NCBI GenBank assembly: GCA_025936825.1
Contig: JAICSO010000001.1
Span: 558,001 to 622,000 of the forward strand
DNA: 64,000 nt
Origin: Terriglobales bacterium
Lineage (GTDB): Bacteria; Acidobacteriota; Terriglobia; Terriglobales; Acidobacteriaceae
Direction: 5' to 3'
Position numbers and translations under genes: made by a program. Of this stretch, positions 25,622-35,019 are shown piece by piece. How positions within the stretch are numbered: position 1 is the stretch's first letter; every line of letters begins with the position of its first letter. The notes below the pieces were generated by a model that did no database searches, had not been told where the DNA came from, and saw only the letters and a list, made by a program, of their open reading frames with translations.

Positions 25622-27547
25622 TCATGGTTCTATCCAGGCAACTGCGCCCTTATCTATGTTGGGCAACGTGAACACGAGGGCATTGCCGGCGCGCTGTCCC
25701 GCAATGCTCTGCGGCTCACCCAAAAACGGCAGAAACATGACTCGCGGCGAGTCAGCGGATTCCATACGAAGCTGGATGTTTGAAACCGGAGTCTGTCGCG
25801 CGTTTTTCTTGGGGACGAGTCCCGAAGAGTTAAAGAAAAAAACGTGTGGCTTCCCGCCGACGGTTGCGATCTGAGTCGCGACCAGAGGAGGTGCGTCTAC
25901 TTCAAGCGTGTGCTTTGCCTGTAGTACAGATAAAAACGTGTGCTCTGTGTCTCCATCCGCTGCGAGCATGTCCTTGCTTATCGCAGCAAGATGTGCCTTC
26001 CCTGGACAGTCCGGCAACAGCGCGACTTTTTCGCTGGCCTTCAGATCCGTTGCGTTGCTTCCCGTAATTACGAGTTTGCCCCCGTGCTCCGCATAAGTGG
26101 CAAGGCTTCGTTTTTCGTCGTCGGCGAGCATGCGCACGTCCGGCAGGACGAGAGTTTCACCGCGAAATTCGTTCAGTGTTCGCGGGGTGACCACCTGGTA
26201 CTCCAAGTGATGCTGCAGCAGGAAAATAATGACGCCCTGATAACTACTTAAGAAATCCTTGGTGAAGTAATTGCGAGTCGCTGGCGAGAAGTACACGCCG
26301 ACGGGATTCATCGCGGTGCGGGGAGCGTAGAACGTGCGTTCGTGAGCGGCAATCCAGGAATACACTCGCCTGCGCGTAGCGATGTCGTTGGAACCTGACA
26401 TTACATGTCCCGCCGCATCCCAGACATTCACTCCCGCGGTGAGTTCGGCAGCGAACAGGTTTTGCATCGCCTCGCTGGGCGGGACGTTCTTGTCGCCGTC
26501 CCACGAGTAATTCAGCATCCAGGTGGCTTTCGAGCCAGCAAATGACCGGAATGAACTCCACCCGACCATGTACTTAAACCAATCGAGTTGGCTGCGCGAA
26601 GAAGCCATGTGCTCGCCTTCCCCAAATTCATATTCGTGCGCGATAGCATCGACGACGTTGTACATCTGATAGACGTCCGCACCCACGCGAACCGCCTCTT
26701 CCTCGATCCCCGGATAGATTTCGGGGATCACCATGATCTTGGGATTCACCGATTTGGCATTCTTCGCGATGTCAGCCATGAAGTCGGTCAAGGTGCTAAT
26801 GCGGAAATCGATCCACTTGCGAAAGTTGGGATCTGAAAAGTCGCCGAGCTTGAGGTCTTTCTTAGCGTCAAGCCCCGTTTCGTTCTTGAAGGCCTGGACG
26901 GTAAACTCGTCGAAGCTGGCCCAACTGTTTTCCCAGCCTTCGAAGTGCGTCATCCAGTAAGGGATGTCGACATAAATGCCGTCAATTCCGGTAGCGGCGA
27001 TCTGGCGAACCCGGTCCATGTAGATCTTGCGCCATTCCGGTGCGAGCGGAGTAACCCACACATCCTCATCACCGGGTTTGATCCAGAAGGCACTGCCGCC
27101 GCCGAATACCGCTGGCTTTCCGCTCAGATCGCGCTGCAGCCAGTCGGGATGATCTTTTGCCATCGAGTGGGCGGCTTTGTCTGCATTCGCAGTGATGCAC
27201 TCGGTCCCTGCGATGTACACGAAAGCCCGATTGTCAACCGCGTGCGCTTTTTCGGCAACCGCGCGAATCTCAGCCAACTTCGCAGTGGGATCAACGAAGC
27301 TCTCGTAACGCCCGGGAATGTCGTTGTCGGCTTCGATTCCAAAAACGTGATCTCGTTGCGCATCACGCACGATCTTGTCAGGATCGGCGTGCGCGAGCGG
27401 GTACGCAGCGATGCGAACGTAGTTGGTCCAATTCTGGCCGGGAGGATACTTCTCCGAAGAGGAATCGCTGGAGAGTGCGTGGGCAGCAAGAAAAAGTGCG
27501 GCAGCAAGCCGAATATAGCGCTGAGGATTTCCTGGAATGAAGTGCAC
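25622..27547 (-). CDS. Exported TIM-barrel glycoside-hydrolase-like protein with amidotransferase-like middle domain
   Basis: A 641-residue protein starting GTG after GGAGATATC, with a signal of about 25 residues. Residues about 40-420 look like a TIM barrel: IAAYPLAHADPDKIVRDAQ, an acidic strand end GIDGIYVDIPYW, and a possible catalytic Glu in IMVIPEIYPGIEEE. The following part (about 430-520, VGVYFSPATRNYF to GGKLVITGSNATDL) resembles the amidotransferase-like domain of GH42-type enzymes, and a beta-sandwich tail ends the protein. I cannot assign a CAZy family. It is antisense to its neighbours, next to an Oar receptor on the same strand, so a glycan-degrading role is likely. Confidence 0.72.
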   Translation of the reverse strand: MHFIPGNPQRYIRLAAALFLAAHALSSDSSSEKYPPGQNWTNYVRIAAYPLAHADPDKIVRDAQRDHVFGIEADNDIPGRYESFVDPTAKLAEIRAVAEKAHAVDNRAFVYIAGTECITANADKAAHSMAKDHPDWLQRDLSGKPAVFGGGSAFWIKPGDEDVWVTPLAPEWRKIYMDRVRQIAATGIDGIYVDIPYWMTHFEGWENSWASFDEFTVQAFKNETGLDAKKDLKLGDFSDPNFRKWIDFRISTLTDFMADIAKNAKSVNPKIMVIPEIYPGIEEEAVRVGADVYQMYNVVDAIAHEYEFGEGEHMASSRSQLDWFKYMVGWSSFRSFAGSKATWMLNYSWDGDKNVPPSEAMQNLFAAELTAGVNVWDAAGHVMSGSNDIATRRRVYSWIAAHERTFYAPRTAMNPVGVYFSPATRNYFTKDFLSSYQGVIIFLLQHHLEYQVVTPRTLNEFRGETLVLPDVRMLADDEKRSLATYAEHGGKLVITGSNATDLKASEKVALLPDCPGKAHLAAISKDMLAADGDTEHTFLSVLQAKHTLEVDAPPLVATQIATVGGKPHVFFFNSSGLVPKKNARQTPVSNIQLRMESADSPRVMFLPFLGEPQSIAGQRAGNALVFTLPNIDKGAVAWIEP

Positions 27548-27604
27548 GATATCTCCGAATGGAACACCGCTGGCCGTCCCCTGATGCCGGCCAGCGGTAG
27601 GGCG

Positions 27605-30600
27605 CTAGAACTGAAAGCGCGCGCCAAACTGCATTCTGCGGAAGTTGTTAGTTGTAGAGGTAACCGTTCCAAAGGCGCCATCTCCTGAACCAAGGTCAGG
27701 GAAAGCAAACCGTTGATGGTTGAACGCGTTGAACATCTCGGCGCGAACCTGGAGCGTTTTGCCTTCACGGATTGTAAATTCCTTGGAGAGCGAAGCGTCC
27801 AGGTTGCGAATGCCGTCGCCGCGCAGATTCGAGAAATGTCGAGGCGCATTGCCCGGAATGTTGTCCCCGGGATCGGCAAAGCAATTCTGGTTCAGGACAC
27901 TTCCTCCTGTTTCGGCGGCATCGCGATAACTAAGGCCGGTTGTCAGTTGAGAACAGACCACGTTGGGCCGCGGGTTGCCATCCGCCAGAAGTCCGTTGGC
28001 GTTGAAGACCGCCAGCGGTTGACCAGTCTGTATAGTGATAAAACCGCTGAGAGCCCAACCGCCCACGATTCCGTCCAGCACGGGATTCATCGCGCCGCCG
28101 ATCAGGCGGTCCTTCCCGACAGGGACGTCGAAAATGATGGCGGTGCTCAGCCGGTGAGTGGCGTCATTAGAACTGATCCCATGCTCCGCCTTGAGATTGT
28201 CAAGCACCTGCGGGTTGTCTAGATACAGGTTTCCCAGCCACGCATTCCGCCCGGCGGAGGAATCGTCGGTGGCCTTTGACAGAGTGTAGTTTCCTTCAAA
28301 ACTGAAGTAATGGCTGGCTCGCTTCTGGAATCGGATCTGCAGCGAATGATACCAGGAGGTGGCAGTGAGCGGTGGCAGCCCGGTGAAGCTGCCATCAAAC
28401 TGAGGGTACGGTTCGAGCAACAACTGCTGCGGAATGGTCGGGTCGATGTACCGGGAATCCGACACATCAGCGGCACTGAAAATCGGGCTGGCAGGACACC
28501 AGGATCCCATCACTGCGGCACCCGTCGTGAAGAAGCACTGAAAAGGATTTGGAACTTCGGTGTTGAGATAATCGGAAACGGCTGTATTGACGGTAATGGG
28601 ATCGTGGTTCGGATTCAATGCCGCGACCAGTGCATTTCGGATCGACGAAGGCAGGAAATTGCGGTTGCGGGGGTCAACGCCATTCACAGGTCCACCAGCG
28701 CCAGCCCAAGGCAGGTGCGTGCTGCGGTTTGCCGAATAATCCACGCCCACCACAATTTTTCCCGGGAATAGATGCTGAATTCCGAAGTTCCATTGGTAAA
28801 TCTCCGCGTTTCTCACAGTCCCAGTGTCGAGATCGCTGGAGTTGCCGAAGCCCCACTGTGCCAACTTGCCGTACTTGGTTCCTTGCGGACCGGCCAAGCC
28901 ACCGGGGAATGGGCTGGTACATGTCGGCTGGGTCGGGGAGGGTCCAAGACACGCGAACTGATGGTCAAAATTGTCTTTGGTGAAAAATATGCTCGCCGTT
29001 TTGGCGAAAGCAGGGCCGGCGTACTGAAAATTGGTGGCAACATTCATGCCATAAAAGACCCCGGCGCCAGCGCGCAACACGGTGTTGGAAGCGAGTTGAT
29101 AGGCGAAACCAAGCCGCGGAGCGAAATTGTTTCGGTCCACGGGCGCGTTGCGACGGCTGGAGGATGCAAAGGTGCTGGTGCCTCGGATCTCGCCAATTTG
29201 CCCAAGTTGCTGGACCAACGCGGGGGGCAGTAGACCGCTCTGATCGCGATTGAATGGAATGTTGATTCCCGTATCGCCGCTGAAATTATTGAATTGAAGC
29301 CGATTGAAGCGCTCGCTGTAAGGCGTGCTCCACTCGTAGCGCAATCCCAGATTAAGAGTTAGCTTCGAGGTGGCTTTCCAATCGTCCTGCACGTAGAAGG
29401 CGGTTTCCTTCGATCTGTCTGCGACCGCCGGCACCAGGTGGAGCTCGGAGCCACCAGGATCAGGGTAACCGAGCAGGATGGTGGCAAATGGATTTCCCTC
29501 GCCCGAATCGCCCAATCCAGTGTTAGGGATTGAAGTGGTTACGTTACGCGAGAAATTGAGAATACTGGTGGGATTGTCAGGTTGCCAGAAGTTGTTATAG
29601 AAAAGGCGCTGTTCGCCGCCGAATTTAATGGAGTGAGATCCTTTTACCCATTGCAAAGCAGATGAGTAACTCGCGAGCGTGTGCGCGAAGTGAGTGTCAA
29701 CACAGCATTGGGTGTACACCGACAGAAAGGGATCGTCGACCGTGATTGCGGGGATGCGCGTGAGTCCGTTGGCCGCGAAGCTAGGAGAGAGCCCAAGATC
29801 GCTGAGCGTGGGGTACTTGTTCGCTTGAACCGGAGCGTTCACGCGGTCAACGCTGAAGCGACTCGTCCATAGCAGTTCCGGCTTGACCGCCCAGTTGTAC
29901 TCCACGCCTCCGTTCTGGGGCGTGGTCGTGCCGATGAAACCGTCACCCTGATCACCATTGCCGATGACAGTAGGCGCCGTCAACACATCATGATGACGGC
30001 TGTAGCGTCCGCTGATTTTTTGGTTGGCGCTGATCTGATGGTCGAGCTTGACATCGAACTGCCAGCCCGGATCGCTGCTGACAATCACTTGGCGCCAGTT
30101 GGGATTCGGAAAAACCGCGCCCGGTATGTTCGGCATGGGATAGAGATTCAGAATTGCCTGACCGATGGGATCAATCTGGTTCGCGGGAATTACATCGTTC
30201 GGAAATTCGTTGTGCAGGCAAGCTGTGGGAGATCCTTGATTTCCTGCGCACGGGTCGAAAATCCCGCCTGGATTGGCCGGGTCGTTCGTGAAGATTCCTT
30301 GACGCTCTAGGGCGGTCGGAACAATCCCTTTCAGGTTGATCGGATCCTGCTGACGCACCTTTTCGAAATCAGCGAAGAAGAACGTCTTGTTCTGCTTTAT
30401 CGGCCCACCGAGTGCGAAACCATACTGGTCTCGTACGTGGTCAGGCTTGGGATTGGGAGCGGGATTGAAAAAATCGCGAGCGTCAAAATTGGACCGCTGT
30501 CCATACCACCAGCCGCTACCATGAAATTTGTTTCCGCCTTGCTTAAGCACCATGTTAACTACGGTGCCGCCGTTGTTTCCGAACTCTGCTGAAAAGCTGT

Positions 30601-31297
30601 TGTTTTGAACTTTGAATTCCTGAACGATTTCGACTGAAGGCTGGTAATAAACGTTGGAATTGCCACCCTCGCCCTGTTCCGGCGCGCTGATGGGACTGCC
30701 GTCTAGCGTAATCTCGGCGGTGGCATTGCGTTGACCATTGGAAACAAAGTTGGTCCCGGCGGGGTAATTGTCGTTGATGCCCGAGCCGCTGGTTTCTGTT
30801 ACCCCGCCTGCCAAGAAAACAAGTCCAAACATGCTGCGGCCGTAAAGCGGAATGTCTCGAACATACTGATTCGTTACATCGGTTCCAATGGCGGCGCTGT
30901 CAGTGTCGAGCAGTGGGGGCGCCTGGGTGACGGTGACGCTCTCGACCACGCTCGCCGGCTTCAGCGTGAAATTCAGAGTGGTTTGCTGGCTGACGGCCAG
31001 AACCACTCCCTTGTTCTCGTTCCCCTGGAAGCCGGGAGCCTGCGCTTTCACCGTGTACTGATCAGGGCGCAAACCTGTTAGCAGGAACTCCCCATGATCA
31101 TTGGTTTTTGCCGTGCTCGCGATTCCGGTTGCGTCGTTCGTAATTGTGACGGTCGCATTCGGAATCGAGGCGCCAGACTGATCCGTTACTACGCCACGAA
31201 TTTGCGAGGTATAGCTTGCCTGCGCGAGAGAATAGCTTGCGGCCAGCGAAACCAGAACGAGGACGAATAAATATCGGAGAGAAGTGGGGAGGCTCAT
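27605..31297 (-). CDS. Oar-type TonB-dependent outer-membrane transporter (second of three)
   Basis: A 1230-residue protein. The open frame runs further upstream, but ATG 31297 follows GGAAAGGA and starts a signal peptide (MSLPTSLRYLFVLVLVSLAA). Next come the carboxypeptidase-regulatory-like domain (IRGVVTDQSGASIPNATVTITND), a plug with a TonB-dependent-receptor-like segment (ITLDGSPISAPEQGEGGNSNVY) and a barrel ending FRRMQFGARFQF. It is read toward the TIM-barrel gene, which starts 57 bases downstream, so the two are probably cotranscribed. A candidate DeoR/AgaR-like box lies about 70 bases upstream of its start. Confidence 0.93.
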   Translation of the reverse strand: MSLPTSLRYLFVLVLVSLAASYSLAQASYTSQIRGVVTDQSGASIPNATVTITNDATGIASTAKTNDHGEFLLTGLRPDQYTVKAQAPGFQGNENKGVVLAVSQQTTLNFTLKPASVVESVTVTQAPPLLDTDSAAIGTDVTNQYVRDIPLYGRSMFGLVFLAGGVTETSGSGINDNYPAGTNFVSNGQRNATAEITLDGSPISAPEQGEGGNSNVYYQPSVEIVQEFKVQNNSFSAEFGNNGGTVVNMVLKQGGNKFHGSGWWYGQRSNFDARDFFNPAPNPKPDHVRDQYGFALGGPIKQNKTFFFADFEKVRQQDPINLKGIVPTALERQGIFTNDPANPGGIFDPCAGNQGSPTACLHNEFPNDVIPANQIDPIGQAILNLYPMPNIPGAVFPNPNWRQVIVSSDPGWQFDVKLDHQISANQKISGRYSRHHDVLTAPTVIGNGDQGDGFIGTTTPQNGGVEYNWAVKPELLWTSRFSVDRVNAPVQANKYPTLSDLGLSPSFAANGLTRIPAITVDDPFLSVYTQCCVDTHFAHTLASYSSALQWVKGSHSIKFGGEQRLFYNNFWQPDNPTSILNFSRNVTTSIPNTGLGDSGEGNPFATILLGYPDPGGSELHLVPAVADRSKETAFYVQDDWKATSKLTLNLGLRYEWSTPYSERFNRLQFNNFSGDTGINIPFNRDQSGLLPPALVQQLGQIGEIRGTSTFASSSRRNAPVDRNNFAPRLGFAYQLASNTVLRAGAGVFYGMNVATNFQYAGPAFAKTASIFFTKDNFDHQFACLGPSPTQPTCTSPFPGGLAGPQGTKYGKLAQWGFGNSSDLDTGTVRNAEIYQWNFGIQHLFPGKIVVGVDYSANRSTHLPWAGAGGPVNGVDPRNRNFLPSSIRNALVAALNPNHDPITVNTAVSDYLNTEVPNPFQCFFTTGAAVMGSWCPASPIFSAADVSDSRYIDPTIPQQLLLEPYPQFDGSFTGLPPLTATSWYHSLQIRFQKRASHYFSFEGNYTLSKATDDSSAGRNAWLGNLYLDNPQVLDNLKAEHGISSNDATHRLSTAIIFDVPVGKDRLIGGAMNPVLDGIVGGWALSGFITIQTGQPLAVFNANGLLADGNPRPNVVCSQLTTGLSYRDAAETGGSVLNQNCFADPGDNIPGNAPRHFSNLRGDGIRNLDASLSKEFTIREGKTLQVRAEMFNAFNHQRFAFPDLGSGDGAFGTVTSTTNNFRRMQFGARFQF

Positions 31298-31666
31298 AAC
31301 CGCGTCCTTTCCAGCGCAAACAAATAGGCAAACACAATGCGCTGCTCTGACAGAGATCGGCAAAACTTTCGATTTGTTTCGACTCACATCTTTTAGTATT
31401 GCCGATGGTTCTCTGTCAAGCGGGAAATTGTCAATTAGCGGGACTCTCGACTCGTGCCAGCCAATATACAGTTAAGTTGTTGTATCTTCAGCATTCAGCC
31501 GCCATGCAAGCACGATGCCAAGAGGCCTGCATTTCAAGAAGGGCTGCAAAGCTGAAGAGCTCTAAGTTCGGCAAGTTCCCTTGCAAGAAGGATCATTCGC
31601 GCTTACGATAATGAACGTTTTATTTCGACTCAAGAACGCCTCAACCAGCATCACCCAGGAGGTCCC
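31298..31666. other. Divergent promoter region (TonB gene / amidohydrolase)
   Basis: A stretch of 369 bases without a gene. It contains an AgaR-like box (31367-31380) and the 10-base direct repeat TTTCGACTCA at 31377-31386 and 31623-31632, one copy near each divergent gene. No LacI-type palindrome is seen here. Confidence 0.45.
31367..31380 (+). promoter_or_regulatory. Candidate AgaR/DeoR-type box
   Basis: TTTCGATTTGTTTC matches 13 of 14 positions of the TTTCrTTTyrTTTy pattern that I recall for enterobacterial AgaR (amino-sugar DeoR-family regulator). A DeoR/AgaR-like gene lies at 37054-37833. The match is by eye and from memory, so it is a hypothesis. Confidence 0.35.
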
Positions 31667-32815
31667 TTGAAGAACTGCTGTCTCGCTTTCTTCCTCTTTT
31701 TCTGTGGAACCGCGTTTGCGCAGATCGGTTACGAGGCTGACCCCAATGCAAAGGAGAAGGAAACTCTTCTGCTGCGGGACTTTCAGCCAGAGTCGATGTT
31801 GCATGTGACGGCAACGCAGGTGACCCGTGCGAAGTTTCCGGTTTTCGATGTCCACCAGCATTTAAATGATGCGCAGGGGATCGGAAGCCGGATGGACCCG
31901 AAAGATGCGGTCGCGCTTATGGACAAGCTCAACATCAAGTCCGTTGTAATCCTCACCGGCGGATGGGGAACTGATTTGCAGAAGATTCTCGACACGATGG
32001 TGAAGCCATATCCGGGCCGTTTCTATGTCTTCGAGCAGATCGATTGGAGCAAGATCGACGATCCCAATTTCAGCCAATTGATGGTCCAGCAACTCGATGA
32101 TTCGGTGCGCCGAGGCGCGCGCGGCTTGAAAATCCTGAAAGAACTCGGGCTTGGTGTACGCGACAAAAGCGGGAAGCTCATTGCAATCGACGATCCGCGG
32201 CTCGATCCCGTGTGGGAAGAGTGTGGGCGCCTGGGCATTCCTGTGAGCATTCACATTGGAGATCCGGAAGCGTTCTTCCATCCGATTGACGGCAAGAATG
32301 AGAGATATGAAGAGCTGATCTCGCATCCCGACTGGAGCTTTTATGGTCCGCAGTTTCCATCGCTACAGGACTTAATTGCGGCGCGCGATCGCATGATCGC
32401 CAAACATCTGCACACGCATTTTGTGGTACTACACGTTGGGAACTGGCCGGAAAATCTCGACAATGTCGAGGGCCTGCTGAAGCGGTTTCCAAACGTTGAC
32501 ATCGAATTTGGCGCCCGCGAAGCGGAACTCGGCCGCCAGCCTCGCCGCACCTTGAAATTGTTTACTGACTTCCAGGACCGCATCATGTTCGGCACCGACA
32601 ACAGCTTCGAAGCGGACATGTACCAGAATTACTTCCGCTGGCTGGAAACTGATGACGAGTATTTCGACTACTACGGGGCTCCGGGGCAAGGCCGCTGGAA
32701 AATTTACGGCCTCGCCCTTCCCGATAAAATCCTGGAGAAGATTTATCACGGCAATGCGGACAGGCTGTTTAGCCAAGTAAACCGGGCCGTGGCCAAAGTG
32801 GGAGGCGCGCAATGA
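31667..32815 (+). CDS. Exported amidohydrolase-2 family protein
   Basis: A 382-residue protein starting with TTG after a strong AGGAGGT, with a Sec signal (KNCCLAFFLFFCGTAFAQ). The amidohydrolase fold is indicated by the metal-binding FDVHQHLND near the N-terminus, the strand IPVSIHIGDPE, FVVLHVGNWPENL, and a C-terminal metal-ligand Asp in RIMFGTDNSFEADMY. Family members hydrolyse or decarboxylate small cyclic substrates; the substrate here is not deducible. Its stop overlaps the alpha-galactosidase-like gene (ATGA), so the two work together, presumably in the periplasm on a sugar derivative. Confidence 0.85.
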   Translation: MKNCCLAFFLFFCGTAFAQIGYEADPNAKEKETLLLRDFQPESMLHVTATQVTRAKFPVFDVHQHLNDAQGIGSRMDPKDAVALMDKLNIKSVVILTGGWGTDLQKILDTMVKPYPGRFYVFEQIDWSKIDDPNFSQLMVQQLDDSVRRGARGLKILKELGLGVRDKSGKLIAIDDPRLDPVWEECGRLGIPVSIHIGDPEAFFHPIDGKNERYEELISHPDWSFYGPQFPSLQDLIAARDRMIAKHLHTHFVVLHVGNWPENLDNVEGLLKRFPNVDIEFGAREAELGRQPRRTLKLFTDFQDRIMFGTDNSFEADMYQNYFRWLETDDEYFDYYGAPGQGRWKIYGLALPDKILEKIYHGNADRLFSQVNRAVAKVGGAQ

Positions 32816-35019
32816 CGTCCCGCATGCGTACGATTCTTCGGACCACCGCAGTGGTCGTCGCCGCAGTTTTGTCCGGTTGCCAGAAGACGCCTCAACAGGC
32901 GGCTGAGAACAAGGCAGCCTCGAAAATTGCCATCGAGAAGCACGATGACGGCTCTGTAACAATCAAAACATCCGAAGCCGAATTTGAGCTGTCTCCGCAC
33001 ACTTACTTGCGAACATCTCTGGTTGCGAACGGTACGAAACAGACGCTCGACGATCCGAGCTCGAATCAAAGCGGCAGCACGGCCACCGTGGATGGCAAGC
33101 CGGTAGACGATTTCGTCATTGATCCCACCACGATTTCGATTGCAGATGCCGAGGGAAAGCTGGGCCCGGCGGGCAAGCGCGTCGACGCAACTGCGAAAAG
33201 CGCGGGCTCGGGTCTCGAGGAGAAACTCTCGATCGAGGTGTACGACAACTTCCCCACCGTTGCAATCTGGTCGGCTTCGTTTCAAAACAACGGACTCAAG
33301 CCCATCAAACTCGACAAGGCGTCACTCCAGGAACACCGCATAAATGCGTCACTGGCCGACTCGTCGGCCAAACCTCATCAACTTTGGTCCTATCAAGGAG
33401 CAAGCTACGAGTGGGGACAGGACGAAATTCTACCCATTCCAGCGAAGTTTTCCCGGCCGAATGTGATGGGAGCGGTGGTGCACGAAGGAGTTGGTGGCGG
33501 AGTGCCGGTTGTCGCTTTCTGGACGAAATCCGTGGGGATGGCGATTGGACACATCGAAACCATTCCCGAGGTGCTGTCACTCCGGGTCGAAGTTTCCACA
33601 GACGACCGAATCGGTACCAAGGTGAGCATGACGCCGGATGTCACCCTCGAACCCGGCCACTCTTTTGCCACGCCTCGAACATTCGTCGCTGTCTACCACG
33701 GCGATTTCTATGAGCCTCTGCATCTGTGGTCCTCGGTGCTGCAAAAAGAAGGGTGGCAACTGGCCAAGCCAAATCGCGAAGATTTCGGCATCGCGTGGTG
33801 CGGATGGGGTTACGAATTCAACGTGACGCCCAAGGACATGCTGGGGACGATTCCGAAGTTGAAAGAACTCGGCATCCATTGGGCCACGCTCGACGATCGC
33901 TGGTTCAACGCCTACGGCGATTGGGAACCGCGCAAGGAAACTTTTCCCGACGATTCAATCAGGAAAATGGTGGACGAATTTCATAAACAGGGAATCAAGG
34001 CGCAGATCTGGTGGTACCCACTAACCGCGGAAAACGGCACTGGCAAATGGGAATCGCACAAATATGTGGTGTCGCAAGTGGCGAAGGAGCATCCGGATTG
34101 GTTGATTCTCGACAAGAATGGCAAACCTGCCAAAATGTTCCGCGATCTGGCGGTGATGTGCCCGGCGCTTCCGGAAGTGCAGGAGTATCACAAGAAGCTT
34201 GCGGAGAAGTTCATTCGCGATTGGGGATTCGACGGGCATAAGCTCGACAACATCTATACAGTGCCGGCCTGCTACAACCCCAAGCACCATCACAAGTCGC
34301 CGGAGGATTCGATTCGTGCTGTCGCCGACGTTTACCGCGCGATTTATCAAACCACCCGTGAGTTGAAGCCCGATAGCGTCACGCAAATCTGCCCGTGCGG
34401 CACCGCTCCGAACTTGGCGTGGCTTCCGTATATGGACCAGGCGGTCACAGCTGATCCGGTCGGCGGTGTGCAAGTACGCCGCCGGGTGAAGATGTACAAA
34501 GCAGTTCTCGGTCCCGAATCTGCGGTGTACGGCGATCACGTGGAACTGTCCGAAATGTCGAAGGACGCGAAAGGCGAATGGACAGAACACGGGCGCGATT
34601 TCTCTTCGACTTTGGGAACTGGTGGAGTCCTCGGCACGAAGTTTACCTGGCCACCCAACAATCCCAAGTTCGCCAAGGTAGCGCTCACGCCTGACAAAGA
34701 GCAGCACTGGAAGAAGTGGACTGATCTCTACAACTCGAAAATGCTTTCGAGCGGAGAGTTCAAGAATCTGTACGTTTACGGTTATGACGTTCCAGAGGCG
34801 TATGCGATCGAGAAAGATGGGCGCATGTACTACGCCTTTTACGCAGCGTCTCCGCAAACCTCATGGAAGGGAAAGATTGAATTGAGGGGACTGCAGCCGG
34901 GGAAGTACCGCGTCAGAGATTATGTGAACAACCAGGACCTCGGAGAGATCGACGCTTCCTCGCCCACGATGAACGTGGCATTCAAAGGCAGCTTGTTGGT
35001 GGAAGCCGATAAGGAGTAG
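32812..35019 (+). CDS. Lipoprotein alpha-galactosidase-like glycoside hydrolase (GH36/GH27 clan)
   Basis: A 735-residue protein with a lipobox near residue 22 (VLSGC) and then Gln-Lys, so a membrane-anchored lipoprotein. An N-terminal beta-supersandwich precedes a TIM barrel with WATLDDRWFNAYGDWEP, the nucleophile motif GFDGHKLDNIY (Asp in KLD) and a candidate acid/base in VYGDHVELSEM. A C-terminal beta domain follows. This fits clan GH-D (GH36/GH27: alpha-galactosidase or alpha-N-acetylgalactosaminidase). Given the AgaS-, AgaR- and GatZ-like genes next door, alpha-linked GalNAc or galactose is the likely product. It ends exactly where the convergent kinase gene ends, with no base between. 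Confidence 0.85.
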   Translation: MTSRMRTILRTTAVVVAAVLSGCQKTPQQAAENKAASKIAIEKHDDGSVTIKTSEAEFELSPHTYLRTSLVANGTKQTLDDPSSNQSGSTATVDGKPVDDFVIDPTTISIADAEGKLGPAGKRVDATAKSAGSGLEEKLSIEVYDNFPTVAIWSASFQNNGLKPIKLDKASLQEHRINASLADSSAKPHQLWSYQGASYEWGQDEILPIPAKFSRPNVMGAVVHEGVGGGVPVVAFWTKSVGMAIGHIETIPEVLSLRVEVSTDDRIGTKVSMTPDVTLEPGHSFATPRTFVAVYHGDFYEPLHLWSSVLQKEGWQLAKPNREDFGIAWCGWGYEFNVTPKDMLGTIPKLKELGIHWATLDDRWFNAYGDWEPRKETFPDDSIRKMVDEFHKQGIKAQIWWYPLTAENGTGKWESHKYVVSQVAKEHPDWLILDKNGKPAKMFRDLAVMCPALPEVQEYHKKLAEKFIRDWGFDGHKLDNIYTVPACYNPKHHHKSPEDSIRAVADVYRAIYQTTRELKPDSVTQICPCGTAPNLAWLPYMDQAVTADPVGGVQVRRRVKMYKAVLGPESAVYGDHVELSEMSKDAKGEWTEHGRDFSSTLGTGGVLGTKFTWPPNNPKFAKVALTPDKEQHWKKWTDLYNSKMLSSGEFKNLYVYGYDVPEAYAIEKDGRMYYAFYAASPQTSWKGKIELRGLQPGKYRVRDYVNNQDLGEIDASSPTMNVAFKGSLLVEADKE

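Noticed and set aside
29605-31297. Possible frameshift or domain loss in the second TonB gene
   Set aside because: The frame is continuous through signal, regulatory-like domain, plug and barrel to the aromatic C-terminus, so the gene is intact.
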